Source: an uncultured Rhodopirellula sp.
GTDB lineage: Bacteria; Planctomycetota; Planctomycetia; Pirellulales; Pirellulaceae
Length of the DNA stretch: 12,626 bases
Assembly: GCA_913061385.1 (NCBI GenBank)
Contig: CAJXTM010000025.1
Span: 1-12,626 of the forward strand
Reading direction: 5' to 3'
Under the pieces are notes generated by a model. It was not told the origin of the DNA, did no database searches, and saw nothing but the letters and a program-made list of their open reading frames with translations. The translations under genes and the position numbers were made by a program. Shown in pieces: positions 1 through 6,146 of this stretch (position 1 is the first letter of the stretch; each line of letters opens with the position of its first letter).

Positions 1-10
1 GTCGTTAGTA

Positions 11-1264
11 ATGACGAATCGCAGCTTGAATAGAGTAGCTGCAGGAAACGCCTCCGCTTCTGAAATTCTCAGGGCATCAGTCATTTCCCCTGATGATTCA
101 ACTACGAGTCACGGTCTGTCGCAATCTCGGCAATCAAATCCGATCGCTAAGGTCGATTCGAAGTTTCTGTCAACGGTTCAACGCTGGATTCGGAATGCGT
201 TTTCTTCAATGGATTCTGTTGGATTGCAACAGTATGACTTTAGGATTCTGGAAGTTGAAAAGATTCGTCCAACAAAACGCGATCTCGATCTCGCAATTTT
301 AGGACAAGGGTTTTTACACGTTGTCGATCCCGCTAGCGGTACGACGATTTGTGTGCCAGCGGGAAAACTGGATGTCGACGTCAACGGTGACCTGGTGGTG
401 GCCAGCGAGCGTTTGAGTTTGCCGCTACATCCTGTGGTGAATATTCCGGCGGACACCGTTAACTTACTGGTCAAGTCGGATGGGGTCGTGAAGGTGCAGC
501 AGTCAGGCACCGCAGATTGGGTCATGGTAGGAAAACTGCTGGTCAGTACGAGCGGGGATCCCGTTGAACAGGCCAGCCAAGCAGGAGCTGTTTCGCTGGC
601 AAGTGCTGCCGTGCTCGGGATGTCAGGAACTGCATTTGGTGCGAACGAGTCCTGGCAGATGCTGCAGGGATTTTTGGAATCATCGAGCGACGAAGCATAC
701 CAAGATTTTGAATCCATCACTGGGGTTGAAGCCGTAACCTGCCTGCATGCCCTACGAGAAGGATTGTGCAGATTTCGAATTCAGGGTCGCGGACTCAAGG
801 GGCCCATCGATCTCGTTGTCAGCCTTGAACTAACGGCCAAGCCTGTTGTTGCCGCTGCACGAAAGAGCTTCTCCCGTGGTCATCGTCTTGGCTTGCAGGA
901 TCTACATTTGATTGCGATTGAGGTCGATCAAGTAGATGAGATGCAATTTAATTCCCTTGAGCAGTTGGTGGGAATGGAAGTCAGTAAATCACTGAGGGTG
1001 AATCGCCCAATCGTTAGAAATGATGTGCGTAAACCAACCTTGGTGCGTCGCGGTGATCTGTTGGATTTGCGAGTGGTCGGAGCCGGTATTGTTGTGACCA
1101 CGGCAGCCAAAGCACTTGGCGATGGCCCCCTCGACGGTCTCATTGAAGTTGAGACGATGCGACCGCGTAAGCGAAGAATCGCTCGAGTGGTTGCGCCCGG
1201 AGTGGTAGAGATCCTGAGTCGCCCACCGCAAGTTGGGAACCTATTGGAGACCCGTCGGAAATGA
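11..1264 (+). CDS. flgA: FlgA P-ring assembly protein with FlgG-like N-terminal half
   Basis: This is a 417-residue protein; a typical FlgA is about 220 to 250. FlgA is a periplasmic chaperone for polymerising FlgI into the P-ring. The FlgA part is about residues 255-403: an SAF-like beta-clip region with 'SLRVNRPIVRNDVRKPTLV', then 'GDLLDLRV', 'GAGIVVTTAAKALGDG' and a closing 'ARVVAPGVVEI', all standard FlgA signatures. Residues about 72-225 instead resemble the middle of FlgF/FlgG rod proteins: 'DF..' then 'LDLAILGQGFLHV', 'AGKLDVDVNGDLVV', 'NIPADTVNLLVKSDGVVKV', 'VGKLLVST' and 'LQGFLESS'. Residues 6-40 may be a decayed rod-protein N-terminal helix motif. No Sec signal peptide is visible. 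The ATG at 11 has no Shine-Dalgarno, and the frame stays open to the left edge, so the true start could lie upstream. The stop overlaps the flgH start. FlgA is sure; the fusion reading is strong but made by eye. Confidence 0.88.
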   Translation: MTNRSLNRVAAGNASASEILRASVISPDDSTTSHGLSQSRQSNPIAKVDSKFLSTVQRWIRNAFSSMDSVGLQQYDFRILEVEKIRPTKRDLDLAILGQGFLHVVDPASGTTICVPAGKLDVDVNGDLVVASERLSLPLHPVVNIPADTVNLLVKSDGVVKVQQSGTADWVMVGKLLVSTSGDPVEQASQAGAVSLASAAVLGMSGTAFGANESWQMLQGFLESSSDEAYQDFESITGVEAVTCLHALREGLCRFRIQGRGLKGPIDLVVSLELTAKPVVAAARKSFSRGHRLGLQDLHLIAIEVDQVDEMQFNSLEQLVGMEVSKSLRVNRPIVRNDVRKPTLVRRGDLLDLRVVGAGIVVTTAAKALGDGPLDGLIEVETMRPRKRRIARVVAPGVVEILSRPPQVGNLLETRRK

Positions 1265-2187
1265 TCATGAGACAAAAAAAACTTAGTTTGTGCGTGTGTG
1301 TGCTTGGCTTGTTCGTTCTCTCTGTTGCCGAAGCGAATGCGCAGAATAGTTCGCTGTTGCGAGCGGTGCATCCGGGGCAGCGAGTCCCTGCCACGATGCC
1401 CGTCACCCAAGCCAGCGTAAATATGCGGTTGACCGCTCCGCTGGGTGCATCGCATTTGAATGCGCAGGGTAGCAGGGTTTCTGCAGGAATGCCGCCAATG
1501 CAGCTCAGTAATGTGTTACAGGTGCCCCAGCCACCTCCCGTTGGAATTGCTGGCAGCGGTGTCGGTCCGGGGCAGTTGGCAGCCCCAACTCAGCCACCGG
1601 CGGTTGGGTATGTTTATCCAAATACACCACCAGTGATGTTGAATGATGCAAGCTGGACCTATCAGCCGTCTCCGCCTCTGCGAGTTTTTCAGAAGCAGGA
1701 TGTTGTGACGATCAGGGTTGATGAAATCACACGTGTGATGGCAGAGGGTAACATCGATAATCGGAAGCGAACGCTGTTTGACGCTATTGTGAATGATTGG
1801 ATTCAGCTCGTGAATTTCAGGTTCCTTCCTCACCCGATGATCGAGGGAGAGCCGGGTGTTGCTTTCCAATCTCAATCAAATTACCGAGCTGATGCTTCGG
1901 TCGAATCACGAGAATTGATGACCTTCAATATCGCCGCAACAGTCGTCGATATTCGTCCCAATGGAAATCTTGTGCTAGAAGCCCGCAAGCACATTCGCAT
2001 CAATGACAATCTTTGGGAAACATCGTTGACGGGCATTTGTCGTGCTATCGACATCGGACCTGACAATGTGGTACTGAGCAAAGACTTGATCGATCTCGAA
2101 ATTCGTAAGGAAGATCAGGGCCAGTTGAGAGACGGTGTGAGCCGTGGCTGGTTCCAAAAATGGGTGGATCGCTTCGGGCCTTTCTAG
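1261..2187 (+). CDS. flgH: Flagellar L-ring protein FlgH
   Basis: FlgH forms the outer-membrane L-ring bushing around the flagellar rod. The protein is 308 residues. Residues 1-28 form a signal peptide with a hydrophobic core and an 'ANA|Q' type cleavage site. Residues about 30-138 are a Pro/Gln/Val-rich linker of low complexity. Residues about 140-308 are the FlgH domain, with 'QDVVTIRVDE', 'SNYRADASVESRELMTFNIAATVVDI', 'PNGNLVLEARKHIRIND' (the family's 'NGNL.V.G.K.I.IN' block) and a C-terminal 'DGVSRGWFQKWVDRFGPF' like the usual 'GW..R....P'. Most FlgH proteins are lipoproteins; here C11 and C13 lie inside the hydrophobic core and no L-[AS]-[GA]-C lipobox is seen. The ATG at 1261 overlaps the flgA stop and follows GGAGA at 1246-1250; an ATG at 1267 is a possible alternative. 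Translational coupling to flgA is likely. Confidence 0.93.
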   Translation: MIMRQKKLSLCVCVLGLFVLSVAEANAQNSSLLRAVHPGQRVPATMPVTQASVNMRLTAPLGASHLNAQGSRVSAGMPPMQLSNVLQVPQPPPVGIAGSGVGPGQLAAPTQPPAVGYVYPNTPPVMLNDASWTYQPSPPLRVFQKQDVVTIRVDEITRVMAEGNIDNRKRTLFDAIVNDWIQLVNFRFLPHPMIEGEPGVAFQSQSNYRADASVESRELMTFNIAATVVDIRPNGNLVLEARKHIRINDNLWETSLTGICRAIDIGPDNVVLSKDLIDLEIRKEDQGQLRDGVSRGWFQKWVDRFGPF

Positions 2188-2225
2188 GTCAGCCAGCTTT
2201 AAGCCACTGAAACTGAAATGGATGC

Positions 2226-3392
2226 ATGATGGATATACGTACTCACGCCCTAGTGATGTGGCTGCTTGTCTTTGCCGCTGTGGTCTTTTCACCAAACAGC
2301 GGACAATGCGAAGAAGGTGTGCGGCTACTCGGTGATCTCTGTCGGATCAAAGGGCAGGAAACAAATACCCTTCAAGGCTGGGGCCTGGTCACGGGTTTGC
2401 GAGGAACTGGTGATTCAGACTCTTCTGCGACATCGATGGCACTCAGCCGAATGATCCAACTGATGGGGGGTCCCATCGGGATGGAGCGGAACGGACAGCT
2501 TAATACAAAGTCGCTCGGTGATACAAAGAATGTCGCCATGGTGTTTGTGACAGCCCAGGTGCCGAGGTTTGGTGCTCAACAGGGTGATTTGGTTGATGTT
2601 ACCGTGACCGCTATTTCTGCCAAAAGTCTCGAAGGCGGTGTGCTGATGTTGACACCGCTGCTTGGACCCCGAGCTGACAACCCCACCGTTTATGCAATGG
2701 CTCAAGGTGAATTGCGGGTTTCGCTGGATGGTCCCGCTACGAAGGCAGCGATTGAAAGTGGTGCCAAGATGGAAGCAAATGTGCGGACTGCGTTTGAGGC
2801 TGATGGGAAAATAACTTTTGTAATCAAGGATGACGTTGCTTCGTTCGAAACCGCTCAATTGATCGCTTCGCAAATCAACGCCTTCATGGAGTCGTTGCCT
2901 GGAGCTGCAAACGGAGTTGGGAATTCGCCGTCAGCTCAAAGCTTGCAGGTTCAACCTGGTGGAGAAGCGAGTTACGCGAGGTCTCGTGCGTTTGGTGGCA
3001 AATCGGCGAAAGCGATTGACCAGAAACACGTCGAGGTCTTTATCCCAGCAGCCCAACGGAATAATCCGGTCGGCTTTATCGCCATGCTTGAATCAAACGT
3101 ACCAATCGCTGTCAGGTCTCAGTCGCAGCGGGTTGTTATCAATGAACGCGAAGGGATTGTCGTGATCGGCGAGCACGTAGAAATCGCTCCCAGTTTGATC
3201 TCGCATCGCAATCTCAGGATTCTTGCGGGAGGAGGACCCTCACTGGTTGCGGTTGATAAGCAGCCCAATCCTACCTTGCAAAGTTTGGCTGACGCGCTCA
3301 ATGCGTTGGAAGTCCCGACCAATGATCTGATTGCGATCATCAAAACACTCCAAAAGAAAGGCGACCTGTTTGGAGAGGTCGTTTTTGAATGA
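2226..3392 (+). CDS. flgI: Flagellar P-ring protein FlgI
   Basis: FlgI polymerises into the periplasmic P-ring, the peptidoglycan-level bushing of the rod. The protein is 388 residues, near the usual 350-390. Residues 1-27 form a signal peptide with core 'ALVMWLLVFAAVVF'. The mature N-terminus has the family hallmark 'VRLLGDLCRIKGQETNTLQG', then 'WGLVTGLRGTGDSD'. Further family blocks follow: 'TKNVAMVFVTAQVPRFGAQQGDLVDVTVTAI', split between residues about 99 and 131, a 'VVINEREGIVVIGEHVEI' block near residue 305-320, and the C-terminal 'LQSLADALNALEVPTNDLIAII' helix pair. The ATG at 2226 is preceded by only a weak ribosome site; the next codon, at 2229, is also ATG. It lies 38 bases after flgH, consistent with the same operon. 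FlgA encoded upstream would be its assembly chaperone. Confidence 0.97.
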   Translation: MMDIRTHALVMWLLVFAAVVFSPNSGQCEEGVRLLGDLCRIKGQETNTLQGWGLVTGLRGTGDSDSSATSMALSRMIQLMGGPIGMERNGQLNTKSLGDTKNVAMVFVTAQVPRFGAQQGDLVDVTVTAISAKSLEGGVLMLTPLLGPRADNPTVYAMAQGELRVSLDGPATKAAIESGAKMEANVRTAFEADGKITFVIKDDVASFETAQLIASQINAFMESLPGAANGVGNSPSAQSLQVQPGGEASYARSRAFGGKSAKAIDQKHVEVFIPAAQRNNPVGFIAMLESNVPIAVRSQSQRVVINEREGIVVIGEHVEIAPSLISHRNLRILAGGGPSLVAVDKQPNPTLQSLADALNALEVPTNDLIAIIKTLQKKGDLFGEVVFE

Positions 3393-3469
3393 GCCGCGGA
3401 TCATCGTTGGGCGTTAGATTGAGTCGTTGATGCGGTTGGTTGTCTTCAGAGTTTTCATGTTTTCCTGAC

Positions 3470-3474
3470 AGGAG
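3470..3474 (+). promoter_or_regulatory. Ribosome binding site deciding the flgJ start
   Basis: AGGAG lies 7 bases before the ATG at 3482. It favours this start over an in-frame TTG at 3440 that has no comparable site. An ATG at 3478 is out of frame. Confidence 0.75.
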
Positions 3475-3481
3475 CGAATGG

Positions 3482-3928
3482 ATGGATTTGCGATCAGTTT
3501 CCAATCCAACTGTGGCATCTCAAAATAACCAATTGGATTCATCTGTCTCGCGGCAGTTGCTGATCGATGCGCCGCGTCCTGCTAGGGCGGCAAGTCTATC
3601 TAGCACAAAGGTTGAGCCGGGGTTTGGTGACATGCTGAAAATGGAACCGGATCTCGCTAGACGCATTGAATCAAACGATGGCCCAAGTACGGAACCTTCG
3701 CAACTGGAAGAAAAATTTACGGAGTTTGTTGGGCAAACTCTCTTTGGCAGCATGCTCGCGTCCATGAGAAAAACACTCGGTAAGCCAGCCTACATGCATG
3801 GCGGCCGGACAGAAGAGGTTTTTCAGAAGCAGCTCGATCAGCTGATGGTGGAAGATCTCACGAAAGCCTCGGCAGACTCGATCGCGTCGCCGATGTTTGA
3901 CCTATTCAATATGCAGAAACGGAGTTGA
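3482..3928 (+). CDS. flgJ: FlgJ-type rod-binding protein, no muramidase domain
   Basis: The protein is 148 residues from the ATG at 3482, chosen because AGGAG sits 7 bases upstream. It matches the N-terminal rod-binding domain of FlgJ, at about residues 76-141: 'KFTEFVGQTLFGSMLASMRKT', split around residue 82, then a His/Gly loop and 'TEEVFQKQLDQLMVEDLTK'. This is the amphipathic 'F...L...M..SMR ... Y...LD..LA..L' pattern of the family. Residues 1-75 are polar, Ser/Pro-rich and probably disordered. The C-terminal peptidoglycan hydrolase domain of enterobacterial FlgJ is absent, so a separate muramidase would be needed to open the wall for the rod. FlgJ acts in the periplasm as rod cap or scaffold after type III export, which fits the lack of a signal peptide. 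An 89-base gap separates it from flgI, and its stop overlaps the next gene's start. Confidence 0.85.
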   Translation: MDLRSVSNPTVASQNNQLDSSVSRQLLIDAPRPARAASLSSTKVEPGFGDMLKMEPDLARRIESNDGPSTEPSQLEEKFTEFVGQTLFGSMLASMRKTLGKPAYMHGGRTEEVFQKQLDQLMVEDLTKASADSIASPMFDLFNMQKRS

Positions 3929-4449
3929 TGATGGTGTGGCTTAATCGTGTCGAGGCCTACCTTGACGAGTTGGAAGTGGTCGCAGATGGACTTTCTCGCC
4001 AAATGAAACAGATTCAGGTCGATCAGGTGCCCAAAGCGAAAAGTGATTCCGAACAGAACATCGGAGTTGATGGCAGTTTGGCGGTAACGGTCAACGCCGG
4101 CACAAAGCAGATAGCTGAGTGTCTCTCAGATCTTGAGAATAGGGTTGCCCAGAGGGAAGTCCTGTTGCGAGCAGCGGATGCTCCACAGCCCGGCTTAACC
4201 TTGAGTGAAAAGCTTGGGTCGTTGAAAGACCAAAGAAGTACTCGTTTACGGAAGAGGTGTGAATTGATCGGGGAGATGATGGCTGATATCAATAATCACG
4301 CCGTATCACTGTTCATATGCCAATTCCATTTGGCCAATATTACAGATGACGTCGTGCGAATCATGGCGGGTGTTTCTGAACCGACCACTTATGGAAATGA
4401 AAGTAAGCCAAGTCCGCTTGGTGGAAACCTATTCAATGAGTCTGCGTAA
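3928..4449 (+). CDS. flgN: FlgN-like flagellar export chaperone
   Basis: The protein is 173 residues and largely alpha-helical. FlgN is the cytosolic chaperone that escorts the hook-filament junction proteins FlgK and FlgL to the export gate. The sequence shows amphipathic N-terminal helices (residues 4-31), a polar linker (about 35-60), a second helix (62-84), then 'GLTLSEKLGSLKDQR' and a long C-terminal helix including 'NNHAVSLFICQFHLANITDDVVRI' (residues about 122-146), which fits a FlgN coiled bundle. A short 'TTYG' tail motif follows. FlgN proteins diverge strongly, so size, helicity and position after flgJ carry much of the call. Start options are TTG 3925, ATG 3928 (overlapping the flgJ stop as TGATG) and ATG 3931, which sits 6 bases after GGAG at 3921-3924. 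No flgK or flgL follows. Confidence 0.65.
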   Translation: MMVWLNRVEAYLDELEVVADGLSRQMKQIQVDQVPKAKSDSEQNIGVDGSLAVTVNAGTKQIAECLSDLENRVAQREVLLRAADAPQPGLTLSEKLGSLKDQRSTRLRKRCELIGEMMADINNHAVSLFICQFHLANITDDVVRIMAGVSEPTTYGNESKPSPLGGNLFNESA

Positions 4450-4513
4450 GGTTGACGACCAGTTCGATGTCTTCTTAGTCCTGCGTCTGCCAAAGCAACG
4501 CTGCTCAGTTCGG

Positions 4514-4543
4514 CGCCCTCGTCTGGGATCCCTGTAGGGGGCG
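4514..4543. terminator. Inverted repeat, possible flagellar operon terminator
   Basis: CGCCCTC at 4514-4520 pairs with GGGGGCG at 4537-4543, giving seven pairs including one T-G wobble, around a 16-base loop that itself contains GGGATCCC. It lies 65 bases after the flgN-like stop. The T-rich run 'TGTGTTTTGTT' only begins about 17 bases after the stem, so it is not a textbook Rho-independent terminator. It could instead be part of an interspersed intergenic repeat. Confidence 0.3.
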
Positions 4544-4580
4544 ACTGGAGCGTTCGGGTGGTGTGTTTTGTTCCCGCAAA

Positions 4581-4636
4581 GACCTTGTCGCGAAGACCTT
4601 GTCGCGAAGATCTTGTCGCGAAGATCTTGTCGCGAG
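4581..4636. repeat. Four tandem copies of a 14-base repeat
   Basis: The unit is GACCTTGTCGCGAA. Copies lie at 4581-4594 and 4595-4608 (identical), 4609-4622 (third base T) and 4623-4636 (third base T, last base G). Each holds the palindrome TCGCGA. A degenerate fifth copy may precede the array at about 4567-4580. Fourteen is not a multiple of three and no gene covers it, so it is a non-coding tandem repeat. It could be a slippage product, a protein-binding array or part of a dispersed repeat family. Confidence 0.9.
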
Positions 4637-4664
4637 GCTTGCAAAATGGCTGTCTCTCAGGTCT

Positions 4665-4679
4665 GACGGGCTTACCGTC
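4665..4679. other. Small hairpin downstream of the tandem repeats
   Basis: GACGG at 4665-4669 and CCGTC at 4675-4679 are exact complements around the loop GCTTA. The five-pair stem is short, has no T tract after it, and could be chance. Confidence 0.25.
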
Positions 4680-5051
4680 GAGAGCCCATCGGCAACGTTG
4701 AATGCGTCGATCGATTTGTGGTGTCAAATCAGCGTAAGTCAGTTTTTGTAAGGGAAATGCTCGTTTCCAATGCGAAGGTGAATTTAAAGAAATGGCCGCT
4801 CCATTGTTCTCGTGAGTGCACTACAGTCCGAACGCCCTCGATTTGTTACAAACCGACACAATTTGTTGCTGAACTGGTGTTCCCTGATTGGCGTCCGTAC
4901 GTGTGATTGAGAAATGCGTAATCTGCCATGTCCAGCGTTGTTTTTTTGGTTTTTCGATCGGCCAATGGGTGTTGCGTCGTAGGAAAATTCGAATCCAAAG
5001 CTCCCCATGTCGAGGTTGCCCTTGATTGATTGGGGGGAATCACTGGTTGGG

Positions 5052-5081
5052 TTCATTTTTGGCTAGGCAAAAGGCTATATT
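5052..5081 (+). promoter_or_regulatory. Weak sigma-70-like promoter candidate for the moxR operon
   Basis: TTCATT at 5052-5057 (three of six against TTGACA) and TATATT at 5076-5081 (five of six against TATAAT) are 18 bases apart. Transcription would start near 5088, about 45 bases before the moxR ATG. The -10 box is good and the -35 box poor, so this is only a candidate. Confidence 0.28.
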
Positions 5082-5132
5082 GGCAGTTCTCTAAGATGTC
5101 ATGTCATCTCTCAGTGTCGCTATGGATTGCCA

Positions 5133-6146
5133 ATGTCTACCGAAACAATGTCCGTCGAAGAGGAAGCCCGTGTCGTGGAGCAGATTCTCAAGGGTCGGGA
5201 CAGAATTACTTCCGAGCTGTCCAAGGTCATCATTGGGCAACATGATGTCATTGAACAGCTTCTGATTTCGCTTTTCGCGGGTGGGCATTGCCTGATCACG
5301 GGAGCACCCGGGTTGGCCAAAACTCTGTTGGTGCAAAGTGTCTCACAGATTTTCCATCTGAAGTTCCAGCGAATACAGTTCACGCCCGACCTGATGCCAG
5401 CAGATATCACGGGAACCGAGATCCTTGAGCAGGATTCTGATGGACGCCGCAACCTGCAGTTTGTGCAGGGGCCGATCTTCGCCAATGTCATTCTTGCTGA
5501 TGAGATCAACCGGACCCCCCCGAAGACACAAGCCGCTTTGCTAGAGGCGATGCAAGAACATCAAGTGACAGCGGCTGGACGCCGTTACAAGTTGGAAGAG
5601 CCCTTTTTTGTGTTGGCGACACAAAACCCGATTGAGATGGAGGGAACGTATCCATTACCCGAAGCTCAGTTGGATCGTTTCATGTTCAACGTGATGATCG
5701 ATTATCTACCGCCCGAAGACGAACTAGCGGTGGTAATGCAAACCACCTCTCGAAGTGCCGAAGCGATCGAAGCTTTGTTCACAGGTGAGGATGTAGTTCG
5801 TTTTCATGAGGCGGTTCGCCGAGTGCCAATTGCTGAAGAAGTAGCGGCATATGCGGTGCGGCTGGCTGCGGCAACTCGGCCGGGACGCGACGGGGTTCCG
5901 GAATTTGTTAATGAATGGGTCAGCTGGGGAGCCGGTCTACGCGCAGCGCAAACGCTGGTTCTGGGAGCAAAGGCTAGGGCACTGCTAAGTGGAAATGCTC
6001 ATGTCAGTCTGGACGACATTAGAGCACTCGCGCATCCGGCGCTGAGGCACCGTGTACTGCTAAGTTACAAGGCAGAGGCCGAAGGTGTGTCGATCGAAGA
6101 TGTGATTGACCGGCTGCTGACGACTGTAGCGAGTACGGTAAACTGA
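5133..6146 (+). CDS. MoxR-family AAA+ ATPase
   Basis: The protein is 337 residues from the ATG at 5133; an in-frame TTG at 5127 and an ATG at 5148 are alternatives, and none has a strong ribosome site. MoxR ATPases are cytosolic chaperone-like enzymes that act with von Willebrand A/MIDAS proteins, for example in metal insertion or envelope stress. Visible motifs are Walker A 'GAPGLAKT' (57-64), Walker B 'VILADEIN' (119-126), 'RTPPKTQAALLEAMQE' after it, sensor 1 'LATQNPIEMEGTYPLPEAQ' (161-179) and 'LDRFMF' (180-185). The C-terminal lid includes 'GAGLRAAQTLVLGAKARALL', typical of the family. Length is normal and all core catalytic residues are present. It opens the second operon, and its TGA overlaps the next ATG by one base, so ATPase and DUF58 protein are very likely co-translated. 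Confidence 0.96.
   Translation: MSTETMSVEEEARVVEQILKGRDRITSELSKVIIGQHDVIEQLLISLFAGGHCLITGAPGLAKTLLVQSVSQIFHLKFQRIQFTPDLMPADITGTEILEQDSDGRRNLQFVQGPIFANVILADEINRTPPKTQAALLEAMQEHQVTAAGRRYKLEEPFFVLATQNPIEMEGTYPLPEAQLDRFMFNVMIDYLPPEDELAVVMQTTSRSAEAIEALFTGEDVVRFHEAVRRVPIAEEVAAYAVRLAAATRPGRDGVPEFVNEWVSWGAGLRAAQTLVLGAKARALLSGNAHVSLDDIRALAHPALRHRVLLSYKAEAEGVSIEDVIDRLLTTVASTVN

Larger units (their letters stand above)
4450..5132. other. 683-base intergenic region without a convincing gene
   Basis: Short open frames occur on both strands, but none has a credible ribosome site, domain or natural composition. Several simply read through the 14-base tandem repeats. The stretch separates the flagellar operon from the MoxR operon and probably carries the terminator of one and the promoter of the other. 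It contains an inverted repeat at 4514-4543, tandem repeats at 4581-4636, a 5-pair hairpin at 4665-4679, a T7 tract at 4941-4947 with no hairpin before it, and a weak promoter candidate at 5052-5081. I see no tRNA or other recognisable structured RNA. Confidence 0.6.

Noticed and set aside
178..720. 180-residue minus-strand frame opposite flgA
   Set aside because: The plus strand encodes recognisable FlgG-like and FlgA blocks; the minus-strand product is Ser/Thr/Pro-rich with no recognisable family.
3440..3481. Longer FlgJ from a TTG at 3440
   Set aside because: The ATG at 3482 has AGGAG at 7 bases, while the TTG has no ribosome site, and the extra 14 residues add no family sequence.
4581..4636. 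Possible CRISPR array
   Set aside because: The 14-base units abut directly with no spacers, and no cas gene is near.
4389..4727. Minus-strand frames through the 14-base repeats ('RDKIFATRSSRQG' type)
   Set aside because: They read through tandem repeats with a period that is not a multiple of three, overlap the flgN-like gene and have no ribosome site or domain.
4931..4960. T-rich run (T7 then T5) as a Rho-independent terminator
   Set aside because: I could not find a GC-rich stem immediately upstream on either strand.
5059..5081. TTGGCT at 5059-5064 as a -35 box with TATATT
   Set aside because: The spacer would be only 11 bases, too short for a sigma-70 promoter.
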